A stretch of 64,000 nt of DNA from Algoriphagus sp. Y33 (GTDB taxonomy: Bacteria; Bacteroidota; Bacteroidia; Cytophagales; Cyclobacteriaceae), in the NCBI RefSeq assembly GCF_014838715.1, contig NZ_CP061947.1, positions 3,038,001 to 3,102,000 on the forward strand, in the 5' to 3' direction. Both the position numbers and the translations under genes were made by a program. Position 1 is the first letter of the stretch. Each line of letters begins with the position of its first letter. Below, in pieces: positions 18,851 to 28,065 of this stretch. Below the pieces are notes generated by a model. It saw nothing but the letters and a program-made list of their open reading frames with translations. It searched no databases and was not told the DNA's origin.

Positions 18851-20596
18851 TTAATACCCCGGATTCTGGACCAAAAAGCCTGTTTCGCTTGACGCTCCGT
18901 CCATAGCTCTTTGGGGAATAGGAAACAACCGCTTATTGACATCGGAATCATTCTTCTCCGTCCAGCTATCCTCATATTTACCAAAGCGTATTTGGTAGTT
19001 TCTTCTGTGTCCTTCCCAATACAGCTCAAATCCGGATTCTCTGAACAACACATCCAGATCAATAGCATTCAATGGAGCCGGTGTCTGCGCCGGACGTGCA
19101 TTTCTGGAAGTTCTTAAGGTATTTATATCTTCTAAAGCCCCCGCATTATCTCCTTTTCTCAACTTGGCTTCAGCACGCATCAAATAAATCTCTCCAAGTC
19201 TGATCAAGACCAAGTCAACACTACTATAGTTACAACAATCGGGAGCAGTGTGGCTAAACTGATACTTTGAGAACCGGTATCCGGCATTATGCAAGCTGCC
19301 CTCATTTGAAAAATCAACTTTGAGTGTATGATCCACATAGCGTATGTCTGCACCGCTGCTTCTTCTGTTGATCACCGGATATATTTTCACCTTTCCATCT
19401 CCGTCAGTCATTATATTTCCACTGCCATCTTTTCTCGGTCCCCATATAATATTCCTGAGAATTCCCCTGTCTATTTCAAATTGTTTTGCGTCAATAGTAT
19501 AGAAATGATTTGCATCATTCGTAGGATTTACTCCGGTCAGATCTTTTAGATTTTCAGGAATTATCGTGTTTTCCTTGAAAAAACGGGCATCAGCATCAGC
19601 TGGATCTACATTACCATAAGCTTCTACCCATGTTTGAAAGAAATCAGGTGTTACCCCTACCGCATCAGTTCCGCGTGTATTTGGGAATTCCGGTCTTGGG
19701 ATCAGGTCTCCGGATATTGGCCAATAAGCCCATCGGCTATGTTCGGTCTGAAGTACTCCTCTTTGATCAAGTGAAAATATGATTTCAGCATTGGTATTGT
19801 TACCGTCATCAAACAATTCAAAGTATTCTGCGGACAATGAATAGGGTCCACTGATAATTTCATTTGTGTATTGTATTACCTTATCCATATCTTCCGACCT
19901 AAAATCAGGTGTACCATATGGATCTCTATACACGGCAGCATTCAGGTATAAGCGCGCCAACAAAGCACTTACTGCATGTTTGTTTAACCTACCGGGCCCC
20001 TTATTGCTATTGATCACATTCACTACTGACAATAACTCGGTCTCGATATAGCTGATTGCTTCTTGCCCTCTGAGAATTTCTGATAGTTGGTCAGAAGCAT
20101 TTTTCTTGAAAACAAGTCCCCAATTGTCCAGTGCCAGCATATTCAGGTAGGCCTTCATGGCAATCATTTCATACAATGCGTCTTGCGCGGCTGAATTGCC
20201 ATTTTCCACTTCCAATCGCAATCTCTCCTCTGCCAATACCGCTCTGGACAACGTCAGGGTGATGGAGGTCCATGTATCTCCGACCAAACTGTTTGTAGGA
20301 GTCATTAGGTGCTGGTGGATTGCAATAAACTTGCCTCCATCAAACCAGTCTGTTCCGCCCCGATAAGGAAGTATACCCTCATCAGAAGCTACCTCTTGCA
20401 GTCCGAAATTGACGGTGTGCAACCATATCTGTCTAAGCATTCCATATACCGGGGCAATGGATCCGCTTATCACTTCCGCTTGACCTGTTCCTGTCAGTGA
20501 CTCATCAAGAACTTCTTCATCCAAGTCAGTACAACCGAGGAAAGCGAATAAGAAAGCAGCAATGGGGAGTACGTTGTAAAATCTGAAATTTTTCAT
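18851..20596 (-). CDS. SusD/RagB-family nutrient-binding lipoprotein
   Basis: A 581-residue outer-membrane lipoprotein (lipobox AFLFAFLGC, Cys22). SusD hallmarks are the helical N-terminal half (LYEMIAMKAYLNMLALDNWG, KHAVSALLARLYLNAAVY), SVDLVLIRLGEIYLMRAEAK at about 465-485, and the C-terminal block LFRESGFELYWEGHRRNYQIRFGK with a final NPGY. It follows the susC gene by 46 bp on the same strand and forms an importer with it. It is only remotely similar to the SusD at 7421-8977. The neighbouring phospho-ester hydrolases suggest a phosphorylated ligand, which is inference from position alone. Confidence 0.94.
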   Translation of the reverse strand: MKNFRFYNVLPIAAFLFAFLGCTDLDEEVLDESLTGTGQAEVISGSIAPVYGMLRQIWLHTVNFGLQEVASDEGILPYRGGTDWFDGGKFIAIHQHLMTPTNSLVGDTWTSITLTLSRAVLAEERLRLEVENGNSAAQDALYEMIAMKAYLNMLALDNWGLVFKKNASDQLSEILRGQEAISYIETELLSVVNVINSNKGPGRLNKHAVSALLARLYLNAAVYRDPYGTPDFRSEDMDKVIQYTNEIISGPYSLSAEYFELFDDGNNTNAEIIFSLDQRGVLQTEHSRWAYWPISGDLIPRPEFPNTRGTDAVGVTPDFFQTWVEAYGNVDPADADARFFKENTIIPENLKDLTGVNPTNDANHFYTIDAKQFEIDRGILRNIIWGPRKDGSGNIMTDGDGKVKIYPVINRRSSGADIRYVDHTLKVDFSNEGSLHNAGYRFSKYQFSHTAPDCCNYSSVDLVLIRLGEIYLMRAEAKLRKGDNAGALEDINTLRTSRNARPAQTPAPLNAIDLDVLFRESGFELYWEGHRRNYQIRFGKYEDSWTEKNDSDVNKRLFPIPQRAMDGASSETGFLVQNPGY

Positions 20597-20642
20597 TTTG
20601 ATTATGATTTTCTAAATGATTTAATAATCATCTACTTTCTTT

Positions 20643-23600
20643 TTAGAAGGTTAAATTCAGGTTGACGGAGAACGTTCTTGCTCTAGGGTAGGTAAAGCGA
20701 TCGATACCAAAGGTTTGAATCCCGGCTGATGTGGAACCTGTATTCACTTCCGGGTCAAAGCCGGAATAATCGGTGATTACAAACAGGTTTTGTCCCGTAA
20801 CAGAAAGTCGGATGTTTTGAAAAGCATCCCCCAATCCGATCATCTCGGATTTCAGATTATATCCTAGCGTAGCATTATTCAATCTGAAAAAGGAGCCGTT
20901 CTCCAAGAATCTGGTAGAGACCGTATTGGAATTATTAAAAGACTCTTCAGGATATTGAGCTGCAAAATCAGTGGTGTTGTTTGATCTGGACAATTGAGCT
21001 TTGGTGAACAGTGACATGGCCGTATGATTGTAAATCTTATTTCCTGCTGTACCGTTGAAATTCAAGCCTAAATCAAAGCCTTTGTATTTAAAGTTTGTGT
21101 GGAATCCGTAAATGAATTTAGGAATAGCACTTCCTACCACACTTCGGTCATTGTCCAAGACTTCACCATCTCCATTGATGTCCCTAAATCTATTCACCCC
21201 ATCTTCGGTGATGCCGTCAAATTGAACCATATAGAATGCGCCGATAGGATGATTATTGATGTATCCATTGATAGTGGCACCTGTTTGGCCCGCACCTTGA
21301 GCTGCTCCGGTAGTCAATACAGAATACGGTGAGTCTTTTACTTCATTCTGGATAAAAGTAACATTACCACCGATGTTATACGAGAAGGCACGCTGCTCAT
21401 CGCTAGTGTAATCCAATGCCAATTCGATCCCGCTGTTATGGATTTTCATATCATCTATATTGTCCCAATAAGTGGATGTAGGCTGGACCGGATCGGCAGG
21501 AACTACTTCCAGTAATATATTGGAAGACACTTTATTGAAGTAATCCAAGGTACCGGTAAGTCTGTAGTCAAAGAACGCAAAATCAATTCCCAAATCTATT
21601 TGGGAAGATACCTCCCATTGCAAATCGGGGTTTGCCAAGCGTGTAAAAACGATCCCATATGGGTAACCATCCAATGAATTGCCATCGGTATCAATAGGAT
21701 AAGTATTGTAACTTTTCGATCCTTCAGAGAGTCTATCTTCCGAATAACTGGCTTTTGTGATCTTGGATGGAATTTCCTGATTTCCTGTTTTGCCCCAGCT
21801 TCCCCGAACTTTTAGGTTGTTGAAGAATGAGTTAGCCATAAAATCTTCCTTACTTACATTCCAGCCCAAAGCCAGTGAAGGGAAGTATCCATATTTGTTG
21901 TTGTCTCCAAACTTGGAGGATCCATCAGCCCGAATTGTAGCCGTAAACAGATATTTGTCGGCATAAGTGTAGTTCAGTCTACCAAAGAATGACTGTAATT
22001 CGTTTTTCACCGCAGATGAATTGACTGTGGTAGGATATTTGGTTGTACTGTTATGGTCTTGATACCTAGGTTCAATATTATTATCTGCAAACCCTTTAGA
22101 TGAGGTTAGTCTGTATTCATCCAGAAATGTCTGGTAAGAATGTCCCGCCAACACAGTCAGCTTGTGGATATTTGTATTCCAATTATAGGTAAGGGTATTC
22201 TCGACAAGCTGATTGGTATTGGCACTTATTCCTTCGTCCAGTGCCCCATCCGAAATATTCGACTCATTGATCACTTCTGTATAGGGTTTGTACTGCTGAT
22301 ATCTGTTTGTACTGGAGTAATCCACGCCAAGATTCGCCTTGTACGTCAGTCCGTCAACAAGTTCAAAAGAAGGGGAAATCGTCGCCAAAATACGGTTGTT
22401 TGAGGCGTTATCACTATATAATTCATTCCTCTTCAGTGGATTCAAAGTATTGGTTTCCAACAAAGTTGGCTCGCCGTTTGTATATGCCGGAATCGTCGGG
22501 TTTAAGCTCAGCATATCACTGATTATGGATGAAATGCTAGGCCGTAAATTTTGGGTGTGTGCGGCAGTCAGGTTATAATCTACGATCAATCTACCGTCGA
22601 ATGCCTTCTGGTTCATATTTAATTTTCCGGAATAACGTTTTAGCTCACTGTTTTTCAGAATACCTTCTTGACCCTGATAGCCCACTGAGGTGAAATAGGA
22701 AAATTTCTCGGTGTTGGCTCCACTCATCGAGAAATTGTAATCCTGGGAAAATCCGACTTGGGTCAGTTCATCTTGCCAATCTGTATCTCCACCGAAATCC
22801 AGCAAAGCTCCACCCGCAGCCACTACTTGGCGACGAAACTCATCTGTATCGAATACATCTATTTTTCTGGCCAAGGATGACCACGCTGAGGAAGCTGAGA
22901 AATTCATTTGAGTAGTTCCTTTTTTCCCTTTTCTAGTAGTGATTACTACTACTCCGTTAGAGGCTCTTGAACCATATAAGGCTGTAGCGCTGGCATCTTT
23001 TAGCACATCGATACTTTCTATATCGTTAGGATTAAGGAAGTTTAGGGGATTTGAGGCAATTCCTGTATCGGAATTATCCAGCAAAAAGCCATCTATTACA
23101 TAAAGAGGCTGAGTACCTGAACGTAAGCTTCCTACACCTCTAATAATCACATTTTGCGCGGCACCGGGCTCACCACTGGTGGAGGCAATGTTTACACCGG
23201 CAATTTTTCCCTGCAAAAGATCTACGGGATTTGAAACCACACCTTTATTGAAGTTTTCACTTTTGACAGAGCCAATAGCTCCTGTGACATCTGACCTTTT
23301 TTGGGTTCCATAGCCTACCACCACCAGCTCATCCAACTGCGTAGCATCAGGCTCCAATTGGACATCAATAGTCGATCGCCCACCCACCGAAATCTCTTGC
23401 AGCATATATCCTACATAAGAAATCTGAATGACGGCATCTTCTCCTACCTCAAGGGAAAACTTCCCATCAAGATCCGTAACCGTACCGTTTACTGATCCTT
23501 TTACCCGAACCGTTGCGCCGGGAAGTGGCTCTCCGGTCTCATCAGTCACCGTACCTGAGATGGATTGCAGTATAAATACTCCATCGGTAATAGGGCTGTT

Positions 23601-23729
23601 CACTTCTAGCCCTCCCATATTTTTGATCTCCCCGGCGACTAGATGAGATGGACCGGTACTCAATCCAGCCCATATAATCATACAGCTGGAAGCACGGATG
23701 ATTTTAGATAATGGTAATTTTGAATGCAT
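20643..23729 (-). CDS. SusC/RagA-family TonB-dependent outer-membrane transporter
   Basis: A 1028-residue receptor with a signal peptide (LSTGPSHLVAG region), a CarboxypepD_reg-like domain at about 58-130 (ISGTVTDETGEPLPGATVRV), the SusC box DELVVVGYGTQKRSDVTGAI, and plug motifs LYVIDGFLL and DVLKDASATALYGSRASNGV. The barrel ends with RARTFSVNLNLTF. It lacks an STN domain. It is transcribed leftward into susD. A possible -7 element TACTTTTG (minus strand, 23822-23815) lies about 85 bp before the start but has no good -33 partner. Confidence 0.95.
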   Translation of the reverse strand: MHSKLPLSKIIRASSCMIIWAGLSTGPSHLVAGEIKNMGGLEVNSPITDGVFILQSISGTVTDETGEPLPGATVRVKGSVNGTVTDLDGKFSLEVGEDAVIQISYVGYMLQEISVGGRSTIDVQLEPDATQLDELVVVGYGTQKRSDVTGAIGSVKSENFNKGVVSNPVDLLQGKIAGVNIASTSGEPGAAQNVIIRGVGSLRSGTQPLYVIDGFLLDNSDTGIASNPLNFLNPNDIESIDVLKDASATALYGSRASNGVVVITTRKGKKGTTQMNFSASSAWSSLARKIDVFDTDEFRRQVVAAGGALLDFGGDTDWQDELTQVGFSQDYNFSMSGANTEKFSYFTSVGYQGQEGILKNSELKRYSGKLNMNQKAFDGRLIVDYNLTAAHTQNLRPSISSIISDMLSLNPTIPAYTNGEPTLLETNTLNPLKRNELYSDNASNNRILATISPSFELVDGLTYKANLGVDYSSTNRYQQYKPYTEVINESNISDGALDEGISANTNQLVENTLTYNWNTNIHKLTVLAGHSYQTFLDEYRLTSSKGFADNNIEPRYQDHNSTTKYPTTVNSSAVKNELQSFFGRLNYTYADKYLFTATIRADGSSKFGDNNKYGYFPSLALGWNVSKEDFMANSFFNNLKVRGSWGKTGNQEIPSKITKASYSEDRLSEGSKSYNTYPIDTDGNSLDGYPYGIVFTRLANPDLQWEVSSQIDLGIDFAFFDYRLTGTLDYFNKVSSNILLEVVPADPVQPTSTYWDNIDDMKIHNSGIELALDYTSDEQRAFSYNIGGNVTFIQNEVKDSPYSVLTTGAAQGAGQTGATINGYINNHPIGAFYMVQFDGITEDGVNRFRDINGDGEVLDNDRSVVGSAIPKFIYGFHTNFKYKGFDLGLNFNGTAGNKIYNHTAMSLFTKAQLSRSNNTTDFAAQYPEESFNNSNTVSTRFLENGSFFRLNNATLGYNLKSEMIGLGDAFQNIRLSVTGQNLFVITDYSGFDPEVNTGSTSAGIQTFGIDRFTYPRARTFSVNLNLTF

Positions 23730-24268
23730 AAAATTTAAATGTTGGGTAACTAAGAATTTTCAATAATTGATCTTGGAAAGCATGTTGTAGCAAACTCCTT
23801 TTTGATTCCAATCTCAAAAGTATTCTATATGTGATACTAGCCTGTTAAGCTATCTTTAGGGTTATATTAAAATATGTTGCATCCAATAATTATCTAAGGA
23901 TGCCTGTTACCTTAAGAACCTAGCTTACCCCTCGTATGATCCAGACAAGCCAAGCATCATAAACATTAAATATCACAAAATATTATATTTATTTTGTTTA
24001 CCAATACAGTACAAACCAAAACAAACACATGCTATATATACAATATTATTTTATAACATTCAAATCGCAGAGTTAGTAGTTTTGACTTTGAATCCTAAGC
24101 TGGGGCTTGTTATTTTCTCTTAATCTGCCAAGTCAAAACCATCTTTTTCTCAAACTCCCGGTAGCTTTGCAAGTATGGCAAAGAAAATGTAATGAATCCA
24201 TAACATTCTTTCACTAACGAAACTTATCCTTTCTAATCAAAAGATCTATCCACACAAATGTGTCAAAT
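23730..24268. other. AT-rich divergent promoter region, 539 bp
   Basis: It separates susC (minus) from the POTRA-barrel gene (plus) and is very AT-rich around 23960-24060. TAGCTTTG at 24162-24169 fits TAnnTTTG for the rightward gene but lies 100 bp from its start. I see no gene and no clear repeat. Confidence 0.4.
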
Positions 24269-26053
24269 ATGACATTTAGAGCACTTTTTGCGTTGTTTGT
24301 AGTTTTCTGCATACATGTAGACATTTTTGCCCAAGATGCGAATGACACTTCAAAAGTTTCGATAACCCAAAGAGCCCTGGACAAAGGAATGGACTTTATT
24401 ACACGATCGAACAGGGACACTGTACTTGTAGAAAAAGCAGAAGAAAAATTTCTTCCATATGAAGGAATGATCATCAGGAATATTTCAGTAGAGAACTTGG
24501 GTTTTGAATTTTCTATCTATGGCCGACAGAAACCAATAGTCCGGAAAGTAGGCAGAATTGCAAATAAACTGCACACCAACACTCGCGAAAAAACAATCCG
24601 CCAACATCTTTTCATCAAACCTAACCAGCGTCTGAATCCCTATAAAATCGGTGACAACGAGCGATTTCTTAGAGATCAGGCTTTTATTTTAGAAAGCAGG
24701 ATCATAGCCACACAAGTTCCCGGTACCGACTCAGTGGATCTGGTAGTAATCAGCCGGGATGTTTTCAGTATAGGAGGGTCTGTGGGAGGAAGCCTGCCTA
24801 CCGCACCCTTATTCAAGGTTTACGATGCCAATGTAGATGGAAGGGCTCAGGGATTCGAGTTTGATTTCCTATATGATATGGACAGAAAGCCAAAGACCGG
24901 GATCGGATTTGCTTACACCAAAAGTAGCGTGATGGGAAGTCTGGCTGATTTCTCAACCTATTACACCCAGTTGAACTCTGGAATTAGCCTGGGCGAAGAA
25001 AAAGAATATGCTATGGGAATTAGTCTGGAAAGGCCTTTGGTCTCACCTTATTCCAAATTAGCAGGAGGAGCCGGATGGAGTCAAAACTGGTCAAAGAATG
25101 TGGATTCCAGACCGGATTCAGTTTTCCTTGACTACAAATACAATGTAAGCAACTTATGGTTGGGGTATAATTTTGGATCCGAAAAAGCACTTCAGGACAG
25201 AAGCAGAAAGTTTGTCGCACTTCGGGCTTTTGACGGGTACTTTCTCAGTTATCCAGACCAAGAAGAGATGGGGTTGGAGAGGAAGTACCGCAACAGTAGA
25301 GGGGTTTTGGCACAGTTTACACTCTATGAGCAGGACTTCTTCAAAACCCAATATGTCTATGGCTTTGGACGTACAGAAGATATTCCTTTTGGGTGTAATC
25401 TCTCAGCTACATTAGGTTATACAAAGACCTTGGAATTTGCAAGACCCTATGCAGATGTCAATCTGAATTACAAAGGAGCGAACAGCAGCGGTAGTTTCTA
25501 CGAAGTCACCTTGAATGCTGCCAGCTATTTTCGCAATGGAAGTTCAGAAGACATTGCAATCCAAACCGGTGGAACCTTCTACACGCAGGCCTATTCTATA
25601 GGCAAGTACAAAATCAGAAGTAATGCATCAGCATTTTATACCCAGCTTTTCGACGGAGTCACCAATGAATGGCTGACGATTCGCGGCAATACCATTCCCG
25701 GTCTTCGGGTAGAGGAAGTAGATGCCACCCAGCGGATCTCCTTTGGATTTGAATCTAGCCTATTCACCCCATGGTCACTTATCGGATTCCGTATAGCGCC
25801 TTTTTCTTCCTTCTACTGGGCAAAGTTAAAATGCCCAACATGCGGAAATAAATACCAGAATTTCACGGGGATAAGTCTTGGAGTGAGAACACGAAATGAA
25901 AACCTTATTTTTGGGACCATGGAAATAAAAGGGACATTTATCCCAACCGATGATGAAGGAAGTTCCAAGTTTGCCGTTAGTTTCCGCAAAAACCTACGGT
26001 TTAGAAAATCGGATGTTTACGTAGAGCAGCCTTCATTGATCAATTACAATTGA
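24269..26053 (+). CDS. Outer-membrane protein with POTRA domain and beta-barrel (Omp85-like)
   Basis: A 594-residue exported protein from ATG 24269 (MTFRALFALFVVFCIHVDIF, cleavage after FAQ); the in-frame 24260 start adds three residues. Residues about 70-165 look like one POTRA module: IIRNISVENLGF, KLHTNTREKTIRQHLFIK, NERFLRDQAFILESRI, DSVDLVVISRDVFS. The rest (about 170-594) alternates aromatic and polar residues as in a 16-strand barrel. With a single POTRA it is shorter than BamA and may belong to the TamA or surface-antigen side of the family, but no patatin domain is attached. It is monocistronic. The role in membrane protein or lipid traffic is inferred from fold only. Confidence 0.75.
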   Translation: MTFRALFALFVVFCIHVDIFAQDANDTSKVSITQRALDKGMDFITRSNRDTVLVEKAEEKFLPYEGMIIRNISVENLGFEFSIYGRQKPIVRKVGRIANKLHTNTREKTIRQHLFIKPNQRLNPYKIGDNERFLRDQAFILESRIIATQVPGTDSVDLVVISRDVFSIGGSVGGSLPTAPLFKVYDANVDGRAQGFEFDFLYDMDRKPKTGIGFAYTKSSVMGSLADFSTYYTQLNSGISLGEEKEYAMGISLERPLVSPYSKLAGGAGWSQNWSKNVDSRPDSVFLDYKYNVSNLWLGYNFGSEKALQDRSRKFVALRAFDGYFLSYPDQEEMGLERKYRNSRGVLAQFTLYEQDFFKTQYVYGFGRTEDIPFGCNLSATLGYTKTLEFARPYADVNLNYKGANSSGSFYEVTLNAASYFRNGSSEDIAIQTGGTFYTQAYSIGKYKIRSNASAFYTQLFDGVTNEWLTIRGNTIPGLRVEEVDATQRISFGFESSLFTPWSLIGFRIAPFSSFYWAKLKCPTCGNKYQNFTGISLGVRTRNENLIFGTMEIKGTFIPTDDEGSSKFAVSFRKNLRFRKSDVYVEQPSLINYN

Positions 26054-26118
26054 TTTTTAAAAGTCAGTAAGCATTGGCATTTTCGACATTCGATGTACAT
26101 GTATTTTGGCCAGAATCG

Positions 26119-26369
26119 GTTCAAATCTCATGACTTGAACCCACTGCATTACAGCCTCCAGACTGCCTTATTTTTCTCACAATCCCGAAAAGCAAACTCA
26201 ATTTAATATAGTTTAAGACCAGAACATTTACACTTTCTTAAAATCAGCAGGATTCTTCTTGCCGAAGCGCAGCCTGTAGGCTGCAGCAAAGCTAGTCCAA
26301 GTCCGAAGAACTTGGACTAGGCCACAGAACCTGTTCAAGTCTCATGACTTGAACCTACCGCATTCCAGT
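26119..26369 (+). repeat. Two direct copies of a hairpin repeat with a third hairpin between
   Basis: Copies at 26119-26155 and 26333-26369 share TTCAA.TCTCATGACTTGAACC and a CATT-containing tail. The second forms a perfect 9-bp hairpin GTTCAAGTC-TCAT-GACTTGAAC. At 26292-26320 CTAGTCCAAGT-CCGAAGA-ACTTGGACTAG is an 11-bp perfect hairpin. They occupy the 323-bp gap between two convergent genes and may also act as terminators. Confidence 0.65.
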
Positions 26370-26376
26370 CTTCTGA

Positions 26377-27762
26377 TTACATCTCTTTCATTTCAGAGAC
26401 TATTTTAGTAATAGTCTGCTTTGCATCTCCGAATAGCATCAGGCAGTTTGGATAGCCGAACAGCTCATTTTCCACACCTGCATAGCCCTTGCCCATACTT
26501 CTCTTACTGACGATTACCGTCCTGGCTTTATCCGCATTTAATATAGGCATACCATAGATCGGGCTTTGAGGATTGTTCCTTGCAGCAGGATTTACCACGT
26601 CATTTGCTCCTACGATCAGCACCAAATCAGTATTTGGGAATTCATCGTTGATGGATTCCATTTCTATCAGCTTGTCGTAAGAGATATTTGCTTCAGCCAG
26701 AAGGACATTCATGTGGCCGGGCATCCTTCCCGCCACCGGGTGAATGGCAAATTTAAAATCGATGTTTCGCTTCTCGCATTGCTCCATCAGCTCACGAATG
26801 ACATGCTGTGCTTGGGCGACGGCCATTCCATAACCGGGAACCACAATGACAGAAGATACTCCATCAAACAACATAGCCGTCTCTTCCACTCCTATTTCTT
26901 TCACCGAAATAGATGGGCCATCACCCTGAGCCTCATTTACCGTTTGCCCAAATCCACCCAAAAGCACATTGATCAACGATCGATTCATGGCTTTACACAT
27001 GATCTGCGTCAGGATAATCCCCGACGCTCCCACTAGAGAACCTGCTACGATCAGCACATTGTTGTTCAGAATAAAACCCGTAGCACAAGCCGCCATTCCT
27101 GAGTAAGAGTTCAATAAGGAAATCACTACCGGCATATCCGCACCTCCGATAGGAATCACAGTCAAGACACCCAGCACCAACGCAATCACTATCAGAATGA
27201 TAATGAGCATAGGGTCAGTTTGGTCAATTACAGTGAAGACTGCTGCTGTCAAAAATCCCAAAAATAAAATCAGGTTTATTGGATGCTGACCTTTGAATGT
27301 AATCGGCGAACCTGAAATATTTCCGTTTAGCTTCAAGTAAGCCACCAAGGAACCGGTAAATGTAAGTCCACCGATAAAGACTGAGACAATGATACTGATC
27401 ACTGTCACCAGTTCGATAGATTCCAAATTGACATCCGTCCTAAGGAAATAGTCTGATAAAGCGACAGAAAATGAGGCCAATCCACCAAACCCGTTGAAAA
27501 CCGCGACCATTTCGGGCATTTTGGTCATTTCGACTTTGTTGGCATAATACAGGCCAATAGCTGATCCCAACACAATACATGCAAAAATCTCTACCAGGGA
27601 GATGGCATCTATCTGAACCATAGTAGCCAATATGGCTATAAACATCCCCAACGCCGAAATACGGTTTCCCTTTCTGGCTGACTGGGTTTTATTCAACATT
27701 TTGATCCCCAGCACAAACAAGATGGAGGCGATCAAATAGGCTAATTCTATTGCTAAACTCAT
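26377..27762 (-). CDS. pntB: Proton-translocating NAD(P)+ transhydrogenase, beta subunit
   Basis: A 461-residue PntB. The N-terminal ~270 residues contain eight to nine membrane helices (LAYLIASILFVLGIKML onward), followed by the NADP(H)-binding domain III from about 285, with VVPGYGMAVAQAQH, the GRMPGHMNVLLAEA motif, VLIVGANDVVNPAA and KRSMGKGYAGVENELF. It couples hydride transfer from NADH to NADP+ with inward proton movement, supplying NADPH. Its ATG overlaps the pntAB stop by 4 bp (ATGA), so the two are translationally coupled. It is the last gene of the pntAA-pntAB-pntB operon. Confidence 0.97.
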   Translation of the reverse strand: MSLAIELAYLIASILFVLGIKMLNKTQSARKGNRISALGMFIAILATMVQIDAISLVEIFACIVLGSAIGLYYANKVEMTKMPEMVAVFNGFGGLASFSVALSDYFLRTDVNLESIELVTVISIIVSVFIGGLTFTGSLVAYLKLNGNISGSPITFKGQHPINLILFLGFLTAAVFTVIDQTDPMLIIILIVIALVLGVLTVIPIGGADMPVVISLLNSYSGMAACATGFILNNNVLIVAGSLVGASGIILTQIMCKAMNRSLINVLLGGFGQTVNEAQGDGPSISVKEIGVEETAMLFDGVSSVIVVPGYGMAVAQAQHVIRELMEQCEKRNIDFKFAIHPVAGRMPGHMNVLLAEANISYDKLIEMESINDEFPNTDLVLIVGANDVVNPAARNNPQSPIYGMPILNADKARTVIVSKRSMGKGYAGVENELFGYPNCLMLFGDAKQTITKIVSEMKEM

Positions 27763-28046
27763 TTTTTCTTGAACATTTTAAGCATACGATCTGTGACTGT
27801 GTAGCCGCCGACTACGTTGATGGTGGCCAGCACCAGGGCTGCCATTCCCAGCCATTTACTCAGGGTAGTATATCCCATTTCATTGCAGGCCAAAAGTGCT
27901 CCCACGATGGTAATCCCGGAAATTGCGTTGGAACCGGACATCAATGGAGTATGCAGCGTGGGGGGAACTTTTGCGATCAGCTCAAATCCCAGGAAACTTG
28001 CAAGAACAAGTATATAAATCAGAATAATCAATGCTTCTGAGCTCAT
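27759..28046 (-). CDS. pntAB: NAD(P) transhydrogenase, alpha subunit 2 (membrane part)
   Basis: A 95-residue protein with three membrane helices (LIILIYILVLASFLGFELI, AISGITIVGALLACNEMGY, WLGMAALVLATINVVGGY) and the conserved KVPPTLHTPLMSGSNAISG loop. It corresponds to the C-terminal membrane part of E. coli PntA, which is a separate gene here, as in many bacteria with three-gene transhydrogenases. It lies 19 bp after pntAA and overlaps pntB by 4 bp. Confidence 0.96.
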   Translation of the reverse strand: MSSEALIILIYILVLASFLGFELIAKVPPTLHTPLMSGSNAISGITIVGALLACNEMGYTTLSKWLGMAALVLATINVVGGYTVTDRMLKMFKKK

Positions 28047-28065
28047 AATTTAAAGAGGTTATTTC

